Source: Moringa oleifera (taxonomy: Eukaryota; Streptophyta; Magnoliopsida; Brassicales; Moringaceae). Taken from it: DNA of 64,000 nucleotides. The stretch is from the NCBI GenBank assembly GCA_021397835.1, contig JAJFZO010000747.1:1862501-1926500 (forward strand). The letters are read 5' to 3'. Positions 11,092-22,321 of this stretch are shown in pieces; the first letter of the stretch is position 1; every line of letters starts with the position of its first letter. The position numbers were made by a program, and so were the translations under genes. Under the pieces are notes generated by a model that was given only the letters and a program-made list of their open reading frames with translations, was not told the origin of the DNA and searched no databases.

Positions 11092-12493
11092 ATTTTCTGC
11101 TTTGGTGTTCCTGTATTGGGAACTGTAGATCTTGGCTTTAGATCTGGTTCAGTTGTCGTTTGGCTATTAGGTTTCATGCTGTAATTTGGAATCTCCAATC
11201 GTAATAGAACTCCGCTTTATTGCAATATATTGTGTTATAATGTTTCTCTCTTTCTCCAATCTGATTGTCTCTTGTTTGGTCCAAGCTAATTGTATCTTTG
11301 GGATTTCCATAGTGTAGTCCATTATTTGAAGTAGACGTGAAAAAATGTGAGCAGTACTTTCCAATCTGCACTTCTATTTGCCATTTTAATTCACTGTAGC
11401 TGGTCGTGATTGAATCTTTTCTCCTTGATGAATGTTGGAATATGCGTCTGGGGAATTTTTCTTTGAAATTGACTGAGAATTTGTCATATTCTTCTTCTTG
11501 ATGTCAGATTATCGGCATCTGATGGTTTCTGGAGTTCTGGGCTTAGATGATCATTTTCCTCACGTGAGCTTTCAATGCTGAGTGAAGCAGATGTAGGTTG
11601 GATTCTCTTTTACATGACTTCCTGGTTTTGTTCTTGATTGTTGAATTACGTGGATATAGAAAAAAATGAGCTTAAATGGACCTTCCAGGGTCTTTTGGTC
11701 AGCGTATTCCAGCGAGGACTATTCTTTTGTTGGTGAAAAGTGTCCAAAGAAAATAGAGACAAGGCGCCTACTGCCATTGTCAGTTTCTGGAGCTTGATAG
11801 TGAAAAGGAGGGACGGGCACTTAAAAAGAAAACACGGATTAGATATGAGCCTCGTCTCCCCATCCTTTGGTTTCATCGAAGAGCTGCTCACGTCCTTTTC
11901 ACTGAACTCCCTGTCAGTGCTCTGCTAACTGTGCACTGACATTTTTAGGTTTGATATCTTCGCCCCTAGTCTTGCCTACTTTTACTGATGAAATTGGTTC
12001 TGCAATGTCACACCGTCAGTTATGATTATCAAAACTTCGGTTGCAAAATCGGAGGTCCCAGATTACATGTCCCTGAGGGTAGCCATTGTCACAGAAGGAT
12101 ACAACCCAATGGTGGTATCTCAGTCCATAGGTGACACCTGTCGAGCCCCGCCCAAAAGCGTCTCTGTTTTACCAGCTCGCAACTAGGACAAATTCTACTC
12201 CATCAAAGCACATTGACACGTGTCAAAATACTAACCCCTCCTTGGCTGACGTGGACCTCTCTAACTCAAATGCCACTGGCAACTACAAATTTAACCTGAC
12301 ACACCCTCCCACTTTTATTATCTGCCTGGGAACTGGGAAGAATAGAAAATTAAACTCTAGTCTCTCTCTTTCCTCTTTTGGTCTTTCTCTCTAGATTTCT
12401 GAAGAAGGTCCACCTCACGGGAGACTTTACGGTTCACCTTTAGCTTTCTCGATTGGATTTGGACATTCCGAGCGTTGTTAGCTGGTTTGCGGT
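11092..12493. other. H4 3' region and upstream region of the ACT-domain gene
   Basis: No gene is seen. Short open frames at 11740-11928 and 12131-12394 resemble no family I know and lie in the expected 5' region of the next gene. CT-rich sequence at 12355-12400 looks like a transcribed 5' leader of the ACT-domain gene. Confidence 0.5.
12213..12226. promoter_or_regulatory. Perfect 14-bp palindrome with G-box core
   Basis: TTGACACGTGTCAA reads the same on both strands and centres on CACGTG, the binding core of plant bZIP and bHLH factors (G-box/ABRE). It lies about 270 bp upstream of the ACT-domain protein ATG; a second ACGT core (TGACGTGG) follows near 12245. Regulation by light or ABA is possible but inferred. 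Confidence 0.5.
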
Positions 12494-13733
12494 ATGGGAG
12501 TGCACAGCGATGAGGACGCCGTTTTAATCCAGAAGGGAAAGAAGCCAGGGGAGCCTTACGTCATCACCGTGAATTGTCCGGACAAAACCGGTCTTGGATG
12601 TGATATAAGCAGAATAATTCTTGAATTTGGGCTTTACATCACGAAAGGAGGTATGTTACATTCTCAACCTTAAGTTCTCTTCTTTGTTCTTTTTCTTAAT
12701 TTTTTTTTTTTGTGCTTCAATTGTGCCTTCTCTTATTATCTTCATTGCAATTGAGTGACTTTGTGGATCTTCAAGTTATGAGGTTCGTGCCGCATATGCA
12801 TTGCTCAGCTTTGACTTTCTGTTGGGTTTTGAAGTTTTATTTAACAAATTTGTGCTTTGCCCCTTCTGGTAACTTCCTTTGTGTTACTTAAGACTTAAAG
12901 TAGCTGAACTATAGTTGGGAGCAACAGGTGGAGAATATACTAATACCTGTTCGTTGAATCATCTTTCTTTGAAATTTACATTTAGCTTTTCTTTGGATGT
13001 TAGTGCTTTACCTGAGCTTCCCTTCATGGGTCAATAATTAGTTGAGCCAGATTTTTATGGCTATTGGAATCAGGAACTTTGAATTGCTCAATGGTGCGGC
13101 TTAGAATGTTTTGTGATTCTTTAAGATTGTCCTTCTTGGAAAATCATGGTAATAAAAATAACACTATGAATCCCTACACCCATTGATGTAGATATACTTT
13201 CCATGGAGTGAAAGCGAGCATTAATTGTACCTATTTGTTGCTTCTGAAATAAATAATAAACAAGAAAAGTGTTACCAAAACTTCACCAAGACTTAAGTAT
13301 GCTGAATTACGGATTAGGTTGTTCTTTCAAAAATATTTTATGATTTTACCCCTGGATGTACAGTAACAACTAATAAATTTTGTCTTAGAGTTTTTATGCA
13401 CGGTACAAATCAAAAATATTATATTTTTTACAATGTTGCTCAGGATCTAAATAATAATGTAAAAATAAAAAATTTTGTGTTTGAGAAGAGATGGGTAGCT
13501 CACTTGGGGAGGGGAGGGACTGAGTGAGTCTTTATATAGGGTTTTAGGTGAGAGAATAATAAGAATAGCCATGCATGTGCATCATGTGTGCTCCCTGAAT
13601 GTAGAAGTGGCCTATTCAGTTGCACTGATGGGCGGATGACTAGATCTGGAGGGCTGGCGGGTTGAGGTAGCGGGCTGACGTTGAAGTGCACTGCTGATCG
13701 AGTCTCATTTTGAATTTGTTAAAAAATAATTAC

Positions 13734-13769
<36 letters not shown>

Positions 13770-16700
13770 TTCAAAAACGATAACTATGATACTATCTTTG
13801 GACTCGGATCCAGACCTGGGATTGGGTTCGGTTAGGCACGATATAGTGGGTTTGAGAGCGGCAGCGACGGTGCGTGCGTGTGTGGTGGACCTTCATGGGT
13901 CTATCTCATTTCTTTTCCAATAACAGTGGGGTACCTTTTGTGGTCAAAACTCATTTAAAACATCACACTTTATATGTAACCAAGGGTTGATTTCTTTTTT
14001 TTTTTTTTTGTTTTTTTGATATGAGATTCCATGCGGGGATGGTATTTTTATGTACCTCTTAAAAGTTTTATTAAAATTCATTTATTTTTTCAACAATTTG
14101 GATGTCCTTGCCGTGTCAGCTCGATAATGCGCCAGCTCATCAAACTTAGTCATCCGACCGTCATTGCAATTGAATAGGTCATGTCATCTGGTCACTCGAT
14201 GACGTAGCAGTGCAGAATTTGCTTTTGCAGACGTGACGCGTATGCAAGTGTGTAGGTGGCACACATGCATGGCTTTTCCCATTATTATCTCACCTGAAAC
14301 CCCTATATAAAAGCCCCCTCACTCCTTCACCTAACACATCAAGCAATTGAGCTCCCTACTCTCCTTTCATCTCCACTCCCAAGCTTTTTTCCAAGTGAGC
14401 TACTCATCTTTCTCAAAATACCATTTTGTTATTTTAAATTATTATTTAGATACCGAGTAATGCTGTAAAAAGTGTAGTATTTTCGGTTTTCTGTCGTGCA
14501 TAGGGGATTCGAGACAGAGTTTCTAAGTTGGTTTATCCTGAGAATGATGAGGTTATAGATTGTTGCACATCGAGGGCAGAGCCGTGAAACATTTTAATGA
14601 GAGTGACCAAGTCTGTGATTTAGCCTACTGAAGTTTTGAAATTTTGCTTACTAAAAAAATATGCGAGGCACTGTAGAGAAGTATGATATTGAGGAGGCTA
14701 GAACTAAGAAATTTGCGGTGAGTAGATATATCAGGTTCATGATGATTGATGATAAATCTATGAAAATTCAATATGAGATCATCTCCGAAGGTATATCTTT
14801 ACTTGAACTATTTGAAGTAGCATGATAGATAAGTTACTCTTAGCTGAAAAGATCTTATGAATGCTATTATACATAATAGTAAGAACTTTCCCTAGAAGGG
14901 TAATTACTAACTCTTAAAAGCAAGATCAGAGAAAAAAAGTGCTCGTTGTCTCCAACAATGTAACCAACAAAAGGCTTTCTCTGATTCTGAAACTAAAAAG
15001 AAAAAACATGAAGAAGAATTGAAACACTAACTAGAACCACAAGAATCATATAGGAATCCCCACGGAATAGAATCAAACCACCCCAAGAAAATAACACCTT
15101 CATGTGTTATAGCTGTAAGAAGCCAGTCACATGGCCAGGATTTCCTAGAATAGGCCTTGTCTTGCTCCACTGGTGAACCTAATCGAAGAATAATTAATTT
15201 CTACGATCTTGTCATGTTTGTTATGATCGAGATCTGTTTAAGTCCTATTATGTAGTTGAGGATAACAAAGTGTTGTTGGAAGATTCTCACTCCACTGTAC
15301 TTGAGGGATGAGAAACAACATAGTCTTAGGACATCTTCTTAACAAGGCTGAGTTTACTCAGACAATAGGGGCTGATTTACACATAACAACAAAAAATAAT
15401 GTCTTTGTTGGAAAGGGTATGCTAATGATGGTATGTTTAAATTGAATATTGATATGAAAAATATCATTCCCTACTCATATATTATGTATATTTAATATTT
15501 GGCATGCTAGGTTTTGTCTTGTAAATAAATGAATAATTAAGAATATGAGTAGTGTAAGACTCATCTCTAAACTATCTCTTGATGACTTGGAGAAATGTGA
15601 ATATTTTAGCGAAACTAAGATTACGAAAACCTCACATAGGTCAGTACCTAGAGAAATTAAACCTTTTGAATTAATTTACTTTGATATTTATGAATTTGAT
15701 GATGTTTTAACAAGAAATAGAAAAGGATATTTCATTATGTTTATTGATGGTTATTCTAATTACACTTATGTGTATTTTATGAAAAATAAACATGAAACAT
15801 TTGACATGTTTTAAAATATTTCTAATTGAAGTTGAAACTTAGTACAATAAGAAGGTAAAAGATTACGTAGTGATAAAGGAACTGATTATGATTTTGGTCC
15901 CTTTGTTGAATTTTATAGGACCAATAAAATAATTCACAAAACAATTGCGCCCTACTCTCTTGAAATGAATGGCAAAGCTGAAAGAAAAAATAGGATCTTT
16001 GTTGTTGTCATTTTACTAGACTCAGGTGTAGTTTCTCATTGGTGGGGAGAAATTTGTGTGTTGTGTACTTAGTAGATTTCCTAAGTGTAAAAGTAAGATA
16101 TTTTCCTATGAAGTCTTGAAGAATAAGCAACTCAACTTTTCCTATTTAAAAAACTTGAGGTGGGTTATGTTCGAATTCTTGATCTCAAAAGGATTAAATT
16201 TGTTAGTGGAGCATATCATAGGATATGTTGTAAATAGTAAGGCTTATAGATTTTTTGAGTTGAAAGAATATGTAATCATTGAATTTAATGACGTAAACTT
16301 CTATGAATATAGATTTTCCTTTAAATTGAGGAATACTGAGGGTTCAACTTATAGCAGTTAGCCAAATGCTAGAATTAATGAAACAATTGTGTAAGAAAAT
16401 AAGCTTAAGCGAAGCAAACGAATTAGAAATTTTAAGAATTATGGAGTTGACTTTTATGCATACACCTTAGTGCTAACTTTGCCATGAAAGATTTAGGCAA
16501 AACTAATATAATTCTTGGAGTAAAAATAACTAGGTCAAAAAAAAGTTTTTTTTTTTGATAAATCACATTATATTGAGAAGATCCTAAAGAAATACAATTA
16601 CTTTGATAATAAACTTGCTTGTACCCCTCATGATTCTAATGTTAAGGTGCTCAAGAACATTGGAGACACTGTTAGATAAACTAAGTATGCAAGCATCATT

Positions 16701-19700
16701 GGTAGCTTACGCTATGTTATTGATTGCACTATGCTCGATATAACTTATACTATGAAATTACTCTTTAGGTTTATCTGTAGACTTAATATCGAGCATGAGC
16801 ATGCTGTTGAAAGGTTCATGAGGTACCTCAGGAGGACCATGAACCTAAGATTACATTATTAGAAGTTTCTCGCTATTATAGAATGATACAACGGAACTGA
16901 TTGAAAAACCCTTTCAGAAGACTCCAGAGCGAGTAGCGGCTATATCTTTAGTATTGTAGGTGGAGCTGCTTCATGAAAGTCTAATAAACAGACTATTTTG
17001 GCTCAATCTATGATGGAGTATGAGATGATAGCACTAGATACTGCTAGTGAGAAGCAATTGGTTAAGAAGTCTGCTAGCTGAGATCCTATTATGAAAAAGA
17101 TCGATACTAGTTGTCTTGATCAATTGTGGTAGTATCACAGTTATTGCAAAAATTCAGAATCTTTACTATAACTGTAAGAGACAACAGCTACATCACAAGT
17201 ACAATACTTATAGAAAGTTTCTCTTCACAGCAGTTGTTAGAGTGGATCATGTACGAACTAATGATAAGTTAGTTGATCCTTTGACGAAAAGACTAGCTGA
17301 AGAGAAGGTTTTCAAAACCTCGAGAAGAATGAGATTGATGCCCTTACAATGATGAGTCATGAATGACGATAACCCAGTCTATGGACTCAAGATCCCAAAA
17401 AATAGGTTCAAAGATTGTCATGAAGTGATATAAGATGAAACATGCTATTGCGAGTTTCATTCCATTAGAAGCATGAAATGCAGAAGCGAAAGAAAGAGGT
17501 TGATTTAAATTTTTTAACTCTTAATGTGCTCTATACTTATAGAGTGGAATACCTAGCTATAAAAGTACTTTTGATAGGCTCACCTATGTGAACGTGGAAG
17601 TGTGATCGCGTTTTATGAATTTTTGAGCAAATTCTATATGGCCAAAAAAATCAGTTTCTTTGAACCACACCTCAGAAAGGTTGTGTGTGACATGTTGTTA
17701 AAGATAGAGTTCAAAATTATGAGTTGCTTTTAAAGACACCTCTGCATATGCACAATCTTATGAGTCATGATAGTTACTCGATGAAAACCATTTTTTAAAA
17801 TTCAAGTGGCGACACTATTGCTGTTGAAGAGTTCCTTCAGGTGACTGGTTAATGCTCTTGAGAACCAATGTGCTTAGTTATTGGGGTCTGGCTGTTGGCT
17901 TTAAATTGAATTCTGTCATTGCTGATAACTGGATTTTCTTCTCTCTACTTTATCTTTTTAGTCTTAGATGTTTCAGCTGATGGGAAATGATATTATTCTC
18001 TGTGCATATTTTTTTTGTTAGATGTTTCAACAGATGGGCTATGGTGCTACATAGTTTTATGGGTTCTTCCTCGATCTAGCTTGCGTATTATGAGATGGCC
18101 AAATTTGAAGAACCGCCTCCTATCTGTGTGCCCCTCATGTTCAGCAACCTTTTTGTTTAATCCAGAATCTCCACGGCCCACATCCTCACCACTTTACTTA
18201 CTGAAGTTCTTCTGCCTTGACCGGAAGGGACTATTACATGGTAATAACAATAGATGAAACTTTAGTGTTATTTCATTGTTCCGTGCAAGCTTGTGCATAA
18301 TTTTGTGTGTTTGGTTCTAACACTGTTGTAAATTTTGTATAGATGTTACTCAAGTTCTTTCTGAGCTTGAGCTTACAATTCAAAGGGTGAAAGTAACAAC
18401 AACACCAGATGGCAGAGTCCTTGATCTGTTTTTTATTACAGATAACATGTGAGACTTTGTTTCTGCTTTTTTTTAATGATATTTTATGTGAAGCATATGA
18501 AATTCTACGGTCTGTTTTTATTATGTTTGAGATATTGTTTTTGACTTTTGATGATGTCTTGTATATCTCAAGATTTTCTTTCTTCTATCTAATATGATGT
18601 CCACAAACTATTCAATCAGAACCTCTTAGGAAAAGGACCACTTTTACCTTAAGAAATAGGTTTTATTTAGTTTGTACGTCATTTGTTGCTTAAGAACCTC
18701 GTAAGACGTGGATTCAGTAAAGTTATTTCATGTATTCTCTTATTGTTTTCTTCTCTCAATATCTCACATTTTGTGAAAAGCTTACCATTAATTTTTTTGT
18801 CAAATTACTCTCTCCTCTCTTTTTGGTAGGTGGCAGCTGGGTCCACTTTATGGAACTAAGGGTAATTTTCTGTGGGCCGGATACCAAATAAGTATACTGA
18901 CTAAAGTGCTGTTACTTCATTGGCTGTGGACAGATCCTTCATCGTTTAATTTGTGTTTTTGATATTCATTGTTTTTTGTCTGAATTGGTTGCTTGTATTA
19001 GCCGAAAACAAATGAATTGCGAAGTAGGTTTGCCTCATGAACACCCGCAAAGAATAATATGGTTGAGAATACGTTAGAACTGTTGGGTTGTAATTTGGGA
19101 AAATTTGCTGGAACATGTGATTTGAGTGTAATCAAGTAGTTGAGGACTGCTAACTTACTGGTTAGTGATCTTCAGTATGTGCAAATCTTTTCAGGGAGCT
19201 TCTACACACAAGAGAACGACAAGATGAGACATGCAAACAGTTGTATGCTGTGTTAGGTGAATCATGTATCAGTTGTGAACTGCAGTTGGCAGGTCCTGAG
19301 TATGAACATCATCAGGGCTTAGCTGCTCTTTCTCCTGTAGTAGCTGAAGAATTATTTAGATCTGAGCTATCCAAAAAAGAAGTCCATTCACAAGCTCTCA
19401 GCCCAGATATGACGAAACTACAGGAAGCCACCGTCACATTTGACAATTCTCTCAGTCCAGCTCATACATTGCTTCAGATACATTGCATTGATCACAAGGG
19501 TCTCCTCTATGACATACTGAGAACTTTGAAGGACTGCAACATTAAGGTAAGAATCTCCATATTCCAATATTGTTATCAATGATATTTTCTAGTCTTGACA
19601 AGCCACTCTTGAAGTTACAACTTGACAACCCATTCTGTGTCTCTCCCCCAGCCCCAGGGGAAAGTTTTTGAGTCTAGAATGCAGCATTTGAATTTGTTAC

Positions 19701-21071
19701 TCCATCGTAAGTTAGACTTGGCTTCCTCCAAAATGACCACCTTTCTGAGTTTAGTTCTTTTGCAAAATGATGTGAATGGATTCGTTTAGCCTAGTTTCTA
19801 GGTTTTGTTTAGAATGGAGCATGTGTGCCCCTCAGGTGTAAGCATAATATGTCTCACTTTTCTTGGGGGAGGAATCTGATAATCATACTTGAGGCTGCCA
19901 CCAACATGAACTGGTTAATGTAAAAGTAAATTTTAGTTTTACATTGAATCAGAACTAGATTTCCAGGCAAGTGAATTGGTTAGGTACCAAAATGTACTCA
20001 TTGCTGTAGCAAACAACTAGCTTAACTTCTCTGGTATGCCATTTAGTTGTTCCCTTCAATCCGTGGACTTTTTCTTTTGATCCTGATGTCACCATTTTGA
20101 ACTTGCCCCTTCTCCTGCTTCCTAAAAAAATGTAAAGGAAAAAGAAACTTAAGAAGATTCTTATGTTTTGAAACTTTTGGTTCCCAGCTACCAGATGAGT
20201 CAACTTGATGGCTGAGGTTTAGTACATGGAATTTTTTGGCAGTGAGTCAGTCCAATTACCAAATCAGTTTATATATTCCTTCCAAAACCAACATGATGTG
20301 CACTCTTTGCACTGAAAAAATATTGTATTCCCAGCTTGCATGATCTAATGCTTGTTCTTGTTTCTGCCTGGACAGATATCTTATGGTCGATTCTCACCTA
20401 TTTCCAAAGGATATCGAGATTTAGACCTATTTATTCAGATGAAAGATGGGAAGAAGATTGTGGACCCTGAGAAGCAAAATGCATTATGCTCTCGATTGAA
20501 GGTGGAAATGCTTCACCCTTTGCGTGTCATCATTTCAAACCGAGGGCCAGATACTGAACTATTGGTTGCTAATCCTGTTGAGCTTTCTGGAAAGGGAAGA
20601 CCACAGGTGTTCTCTGATGTGACACTTGCCTTGAAAGTACTTGGGATTTGTGTATTCTCGGTAAGAGTTCCTTGCAGTATGAAGGATATATCATTATGTA
20701 TAATTCAACTAGTCATGAACACCCTGCAATGCATGCTAGCATTTGATGAAGACTGAATTTGAACTTGTTAAATTGGCCATTAGCGTTGACATAAGTGGCA
20801 CTTTATAGATAGAACAGCTACTAGATAATGAATATTGGCGTTTATGTATCGCTTTCTGTAGGAAATTACCCAGTCAACATGAAAATTGGAATTACTCCCA
20901 ACACTTTGCTCTCTTGATTTTTAGGCTGAAATCGGAAGATACTCAACATCTGACAATGAATGGGAAGTCTACAGATTTCTTTTGTGGGAGAATTGCACGT
21001 CTCAGTTGTCAAGTATGGTAGTTAGAAATCAGATTGTAGATAAAGTGAGAAGAACTTTGATGGGTTGGTGA
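12494..21071 (+). CDS. ACR9: ACT-domain repeat protein, ACR9/ACR10-like
   Basis: This is a plant-specific protein built of four ACT domains, which are small amino-acid-sensing folds; the family is thought to act in amino-acid or nitrogen signalling. Exons: 12494-12650, 18022-18240, 18343-18448, 19195-19546, 20376-20660, 20925-21071; joined length 421 residues, close to Arabidopsis ACR9 (about 411). ACT-like stretches begin near residue 22 (YVITVNCPDKTGLGCDISR), residue 109 (LKFFCLDRKGLLHD), residue 246 (LLQIHCIDHKGLLYD) and residue 333 (RVIISNRGPD). It has no catalytic domain, unlike bacterial GlnD. The first intron is 5.4 kb and carries a decayed copia element; just before exon 2 there is a duplicated, decoy copy of the exon start. 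Assignment to ACR9 versus ACR10 is by resemblance only. Confidence 0.88.
13740..13765. repeat. (TA)n microsatellite in ACR intron 1
   Basis: About 12-13 TA dinucleotides, followed by TATGTATT. Confidence 0.95.
14304..17352 (+). mobile_element. Decayed Ty1-copia LTR retrotransposon inside ACR intron 1
   Basis: Same orientation as the host gene. In order it shows a TATATAA box at 14304-14310 with a CT-rich leader (LTR-promoter-like), gag-like sequence from about 14660, a broken zinc-knuckle (CYSCKKP) near 15108, and gag-pre-integrase/integrase core at 15545-15814 (ELIYFDIYEFD, then FIMFIDGYSNYTYVYFMKNK). Further pieces run to 16361, with a reverse-transcriptase fragment near 16480-16860 (KDLGKTNIILGVKI; TKYASIIGSLRYVID), RNase H remnants near 16980-17060 and the pol C-terminus at 17235-17350 (VRTNDKLVDPLTKRLAEEK). 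Many stops and frameshifts show it is dead. I could not find a matching pair of LTRs, a primer-binding site or target-site duplications, so the ends are approximate. Confidence 0.85.
15545..15814 (+). pseudogene. Copia integrase fragment
   Basis: An open stretch of 89 codons covers the end of the gag-pre-integrase domain and the start of the integrase core. The first acidic residue of the D-D-E triad is probably in IYFDIYE, and a second conserved Asp is in FIDGYS. The usual zinc-finger cysteines of this family (ECCSQTK-type) are partly lost: here the text reads CEYFSETK. The frame stops at 15812-15814, well before the catalytic Glu, so it is non-functional. Confidence 0.8.
17961..18045 (+). 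repeat. Duplicated exon-2 start with decoy splice acceptor in the ACR gene
   Basis: TTAG|ATGTTTCAGCTGATGGG (acceptor AG ending 17967) lies 54 bp upstream of the true TTAG|ATGTTTCAACAGATGGG (ending 18021). Both are preceded by T-rich tracts. Using the upstream site in frame gives Asp-Val-Ser-Ala-Asp-Gly-Lys and then TGA, that is, a premature stop. Confidence 0.7.
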
Positions 21072-21330
21072 GATGGTCCATTTTGCTTGCGCACCCTTGT
21101 AATGCTCTCTGCAATTTGGGCTCCAGTGAATCTGACTTTATCTGTACATTGCTCTTATTTACTCTTGTACTTGAACATCTGTCTCTATTGTGTTATCAAA
21201 TGAAGATTCATTTTGATAATTACATGTTTAAGTTCTGATAAAAAAATGTTTGAGCACAGTTTGTTTCAAATGATTTTAATAATCATATCTTTAAGCACAT
21301 CTTTGATTAAAATTTTTTTTTAAAAGAAGT

Positions 21331-21362
<32 letters not shown>

Positions 21363-21365
21363 TAT
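21331..21365. repeat. Interrupted (TA)n microsatellite
   Basis: TA dinucleotides broken once by TG (TATATGTATATA). Confidence 0.95.
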
Positions 21366-21539
21366 GTTCATGAGAGATTTTAAGATAATTGGTACATAAA
21401 ATTTTGATTTTTAATAAGTTTTTAAAGAAGTTTTAAATCATTAAATATATTTAAATTAAATATTAATTTAAAATGATTGTTAGAAATGTTTGAAAAATAA
21501 TTTTAGTGGATTTTAAATTTTATCTTTAATTCATTTGTC

Positions 21540-21665
21540 AAATTTCAAATATTTTTGAGTTATTCCATATGTAATTTTTTAATGGAAAATTTTAAATTTA
21601 AATATTTTTAATGTTTAAGTTTTTAGATAAAATTTAATTTAATTTAAATTATATAATATATAATA
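21540..21665 (+). repeat. AT-rich dispersed repeat, copy D
   Basis: It contains CATATGTAATTTTTTAATGG, AAATTTAAATATTTTTAATG and TAGATAAAATTTAATTTAAT, in the same order as copy C. Boundaries are approximate. Confidence 0.45.
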
Positions 21666-21944
21666 AAAATTGTATGTATATATTTTATTTACAAAAACAA
21701 AATTAAAAAAAAAATCTTCCCATGGAGGATACATTCATTGTATCTGACGTGGTCCAATCATCTTTGACTAGTGATCATTCTATCTCCCCTGCGGGTGATC
21801 CTATCACTTTCCTTCTGTTTTATCCAAAGACCATAATTCAAGCCAAATTCAGGAGACATGGGTAAAACATGTCAGAAGCACAATGACACGGCCATTAACT
21901 CTTTCCCAGGGAGAGTTCTTCTCTCCCCACGATTTCCCTTCACC

Positions 21945-22008
21945 GCTACGTCTGTGCGCCAGATCGACTCTATTACTTTCCGTTGCTACGTCTGTGCGCC
22001 AGATCGAC
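21945..22008. repeat. 24-bp direct repeat, period 40 bp, in a promoter region
   Basis: GCTACGTCTGTGCGCCAGAT followed by CGAC occurs at 21945-21968 and again at 21985-22008 without a mismatch. It lies about 310-380 bp upstream of the ATG at 22322. It could be a recent tandem duplication of a regulatory module. Confidence 0.85.
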
Positions 22009-22321
22009 CATTCCTTCATTATTTTATGGCTAAAATAACATTAAATTAATTTTTATTATTAAATTTCTTGCTGGTGGAAGGTTAAACAAAGAACTGTCAA
22101 ATCTTCTCGCTTGCTTCATTTAAGAAGATCTAATCGGCTTTTTGACTAAAGGGAAAGCCAGGAAGCAAGGAAGAAGAGAGGATAAGACCGACATAAATGA
22201 TTCCTGATCTAGTTCTCTCGGATCAAAGTTAATTGAGGTTGGAGATTGTGTTTTAGCCGGAGGTTGGGGATTTTTGTTTGGCGGCTTCATGAAATGCAAT
22301 ATTCGTTGAGGTCACAACAGA

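Larger units (their letters stand above)
21072..22321. other. Intergenic region between the ACR gene and the 359-aa gene
   Basis: The 3' UTR of the ACR gene comes first, then AT-rich sequence with a TA tract and a copy of the dispersed repeat. From about 21720 it becomes GC-richer, the probable promoter and 5' leader of the next gene, which includes a 24-bp direct repeat. No gene is seen. Confidence 0.5.

Noticed and set aside
11420..11480. Possible C/D-box small nucleolar RNA (TGATGA near 11425, CTGA near 11472)
   Set aside because: The C box lacks the purine at its first position, no terminal stem is seen and the spacing could be chance.
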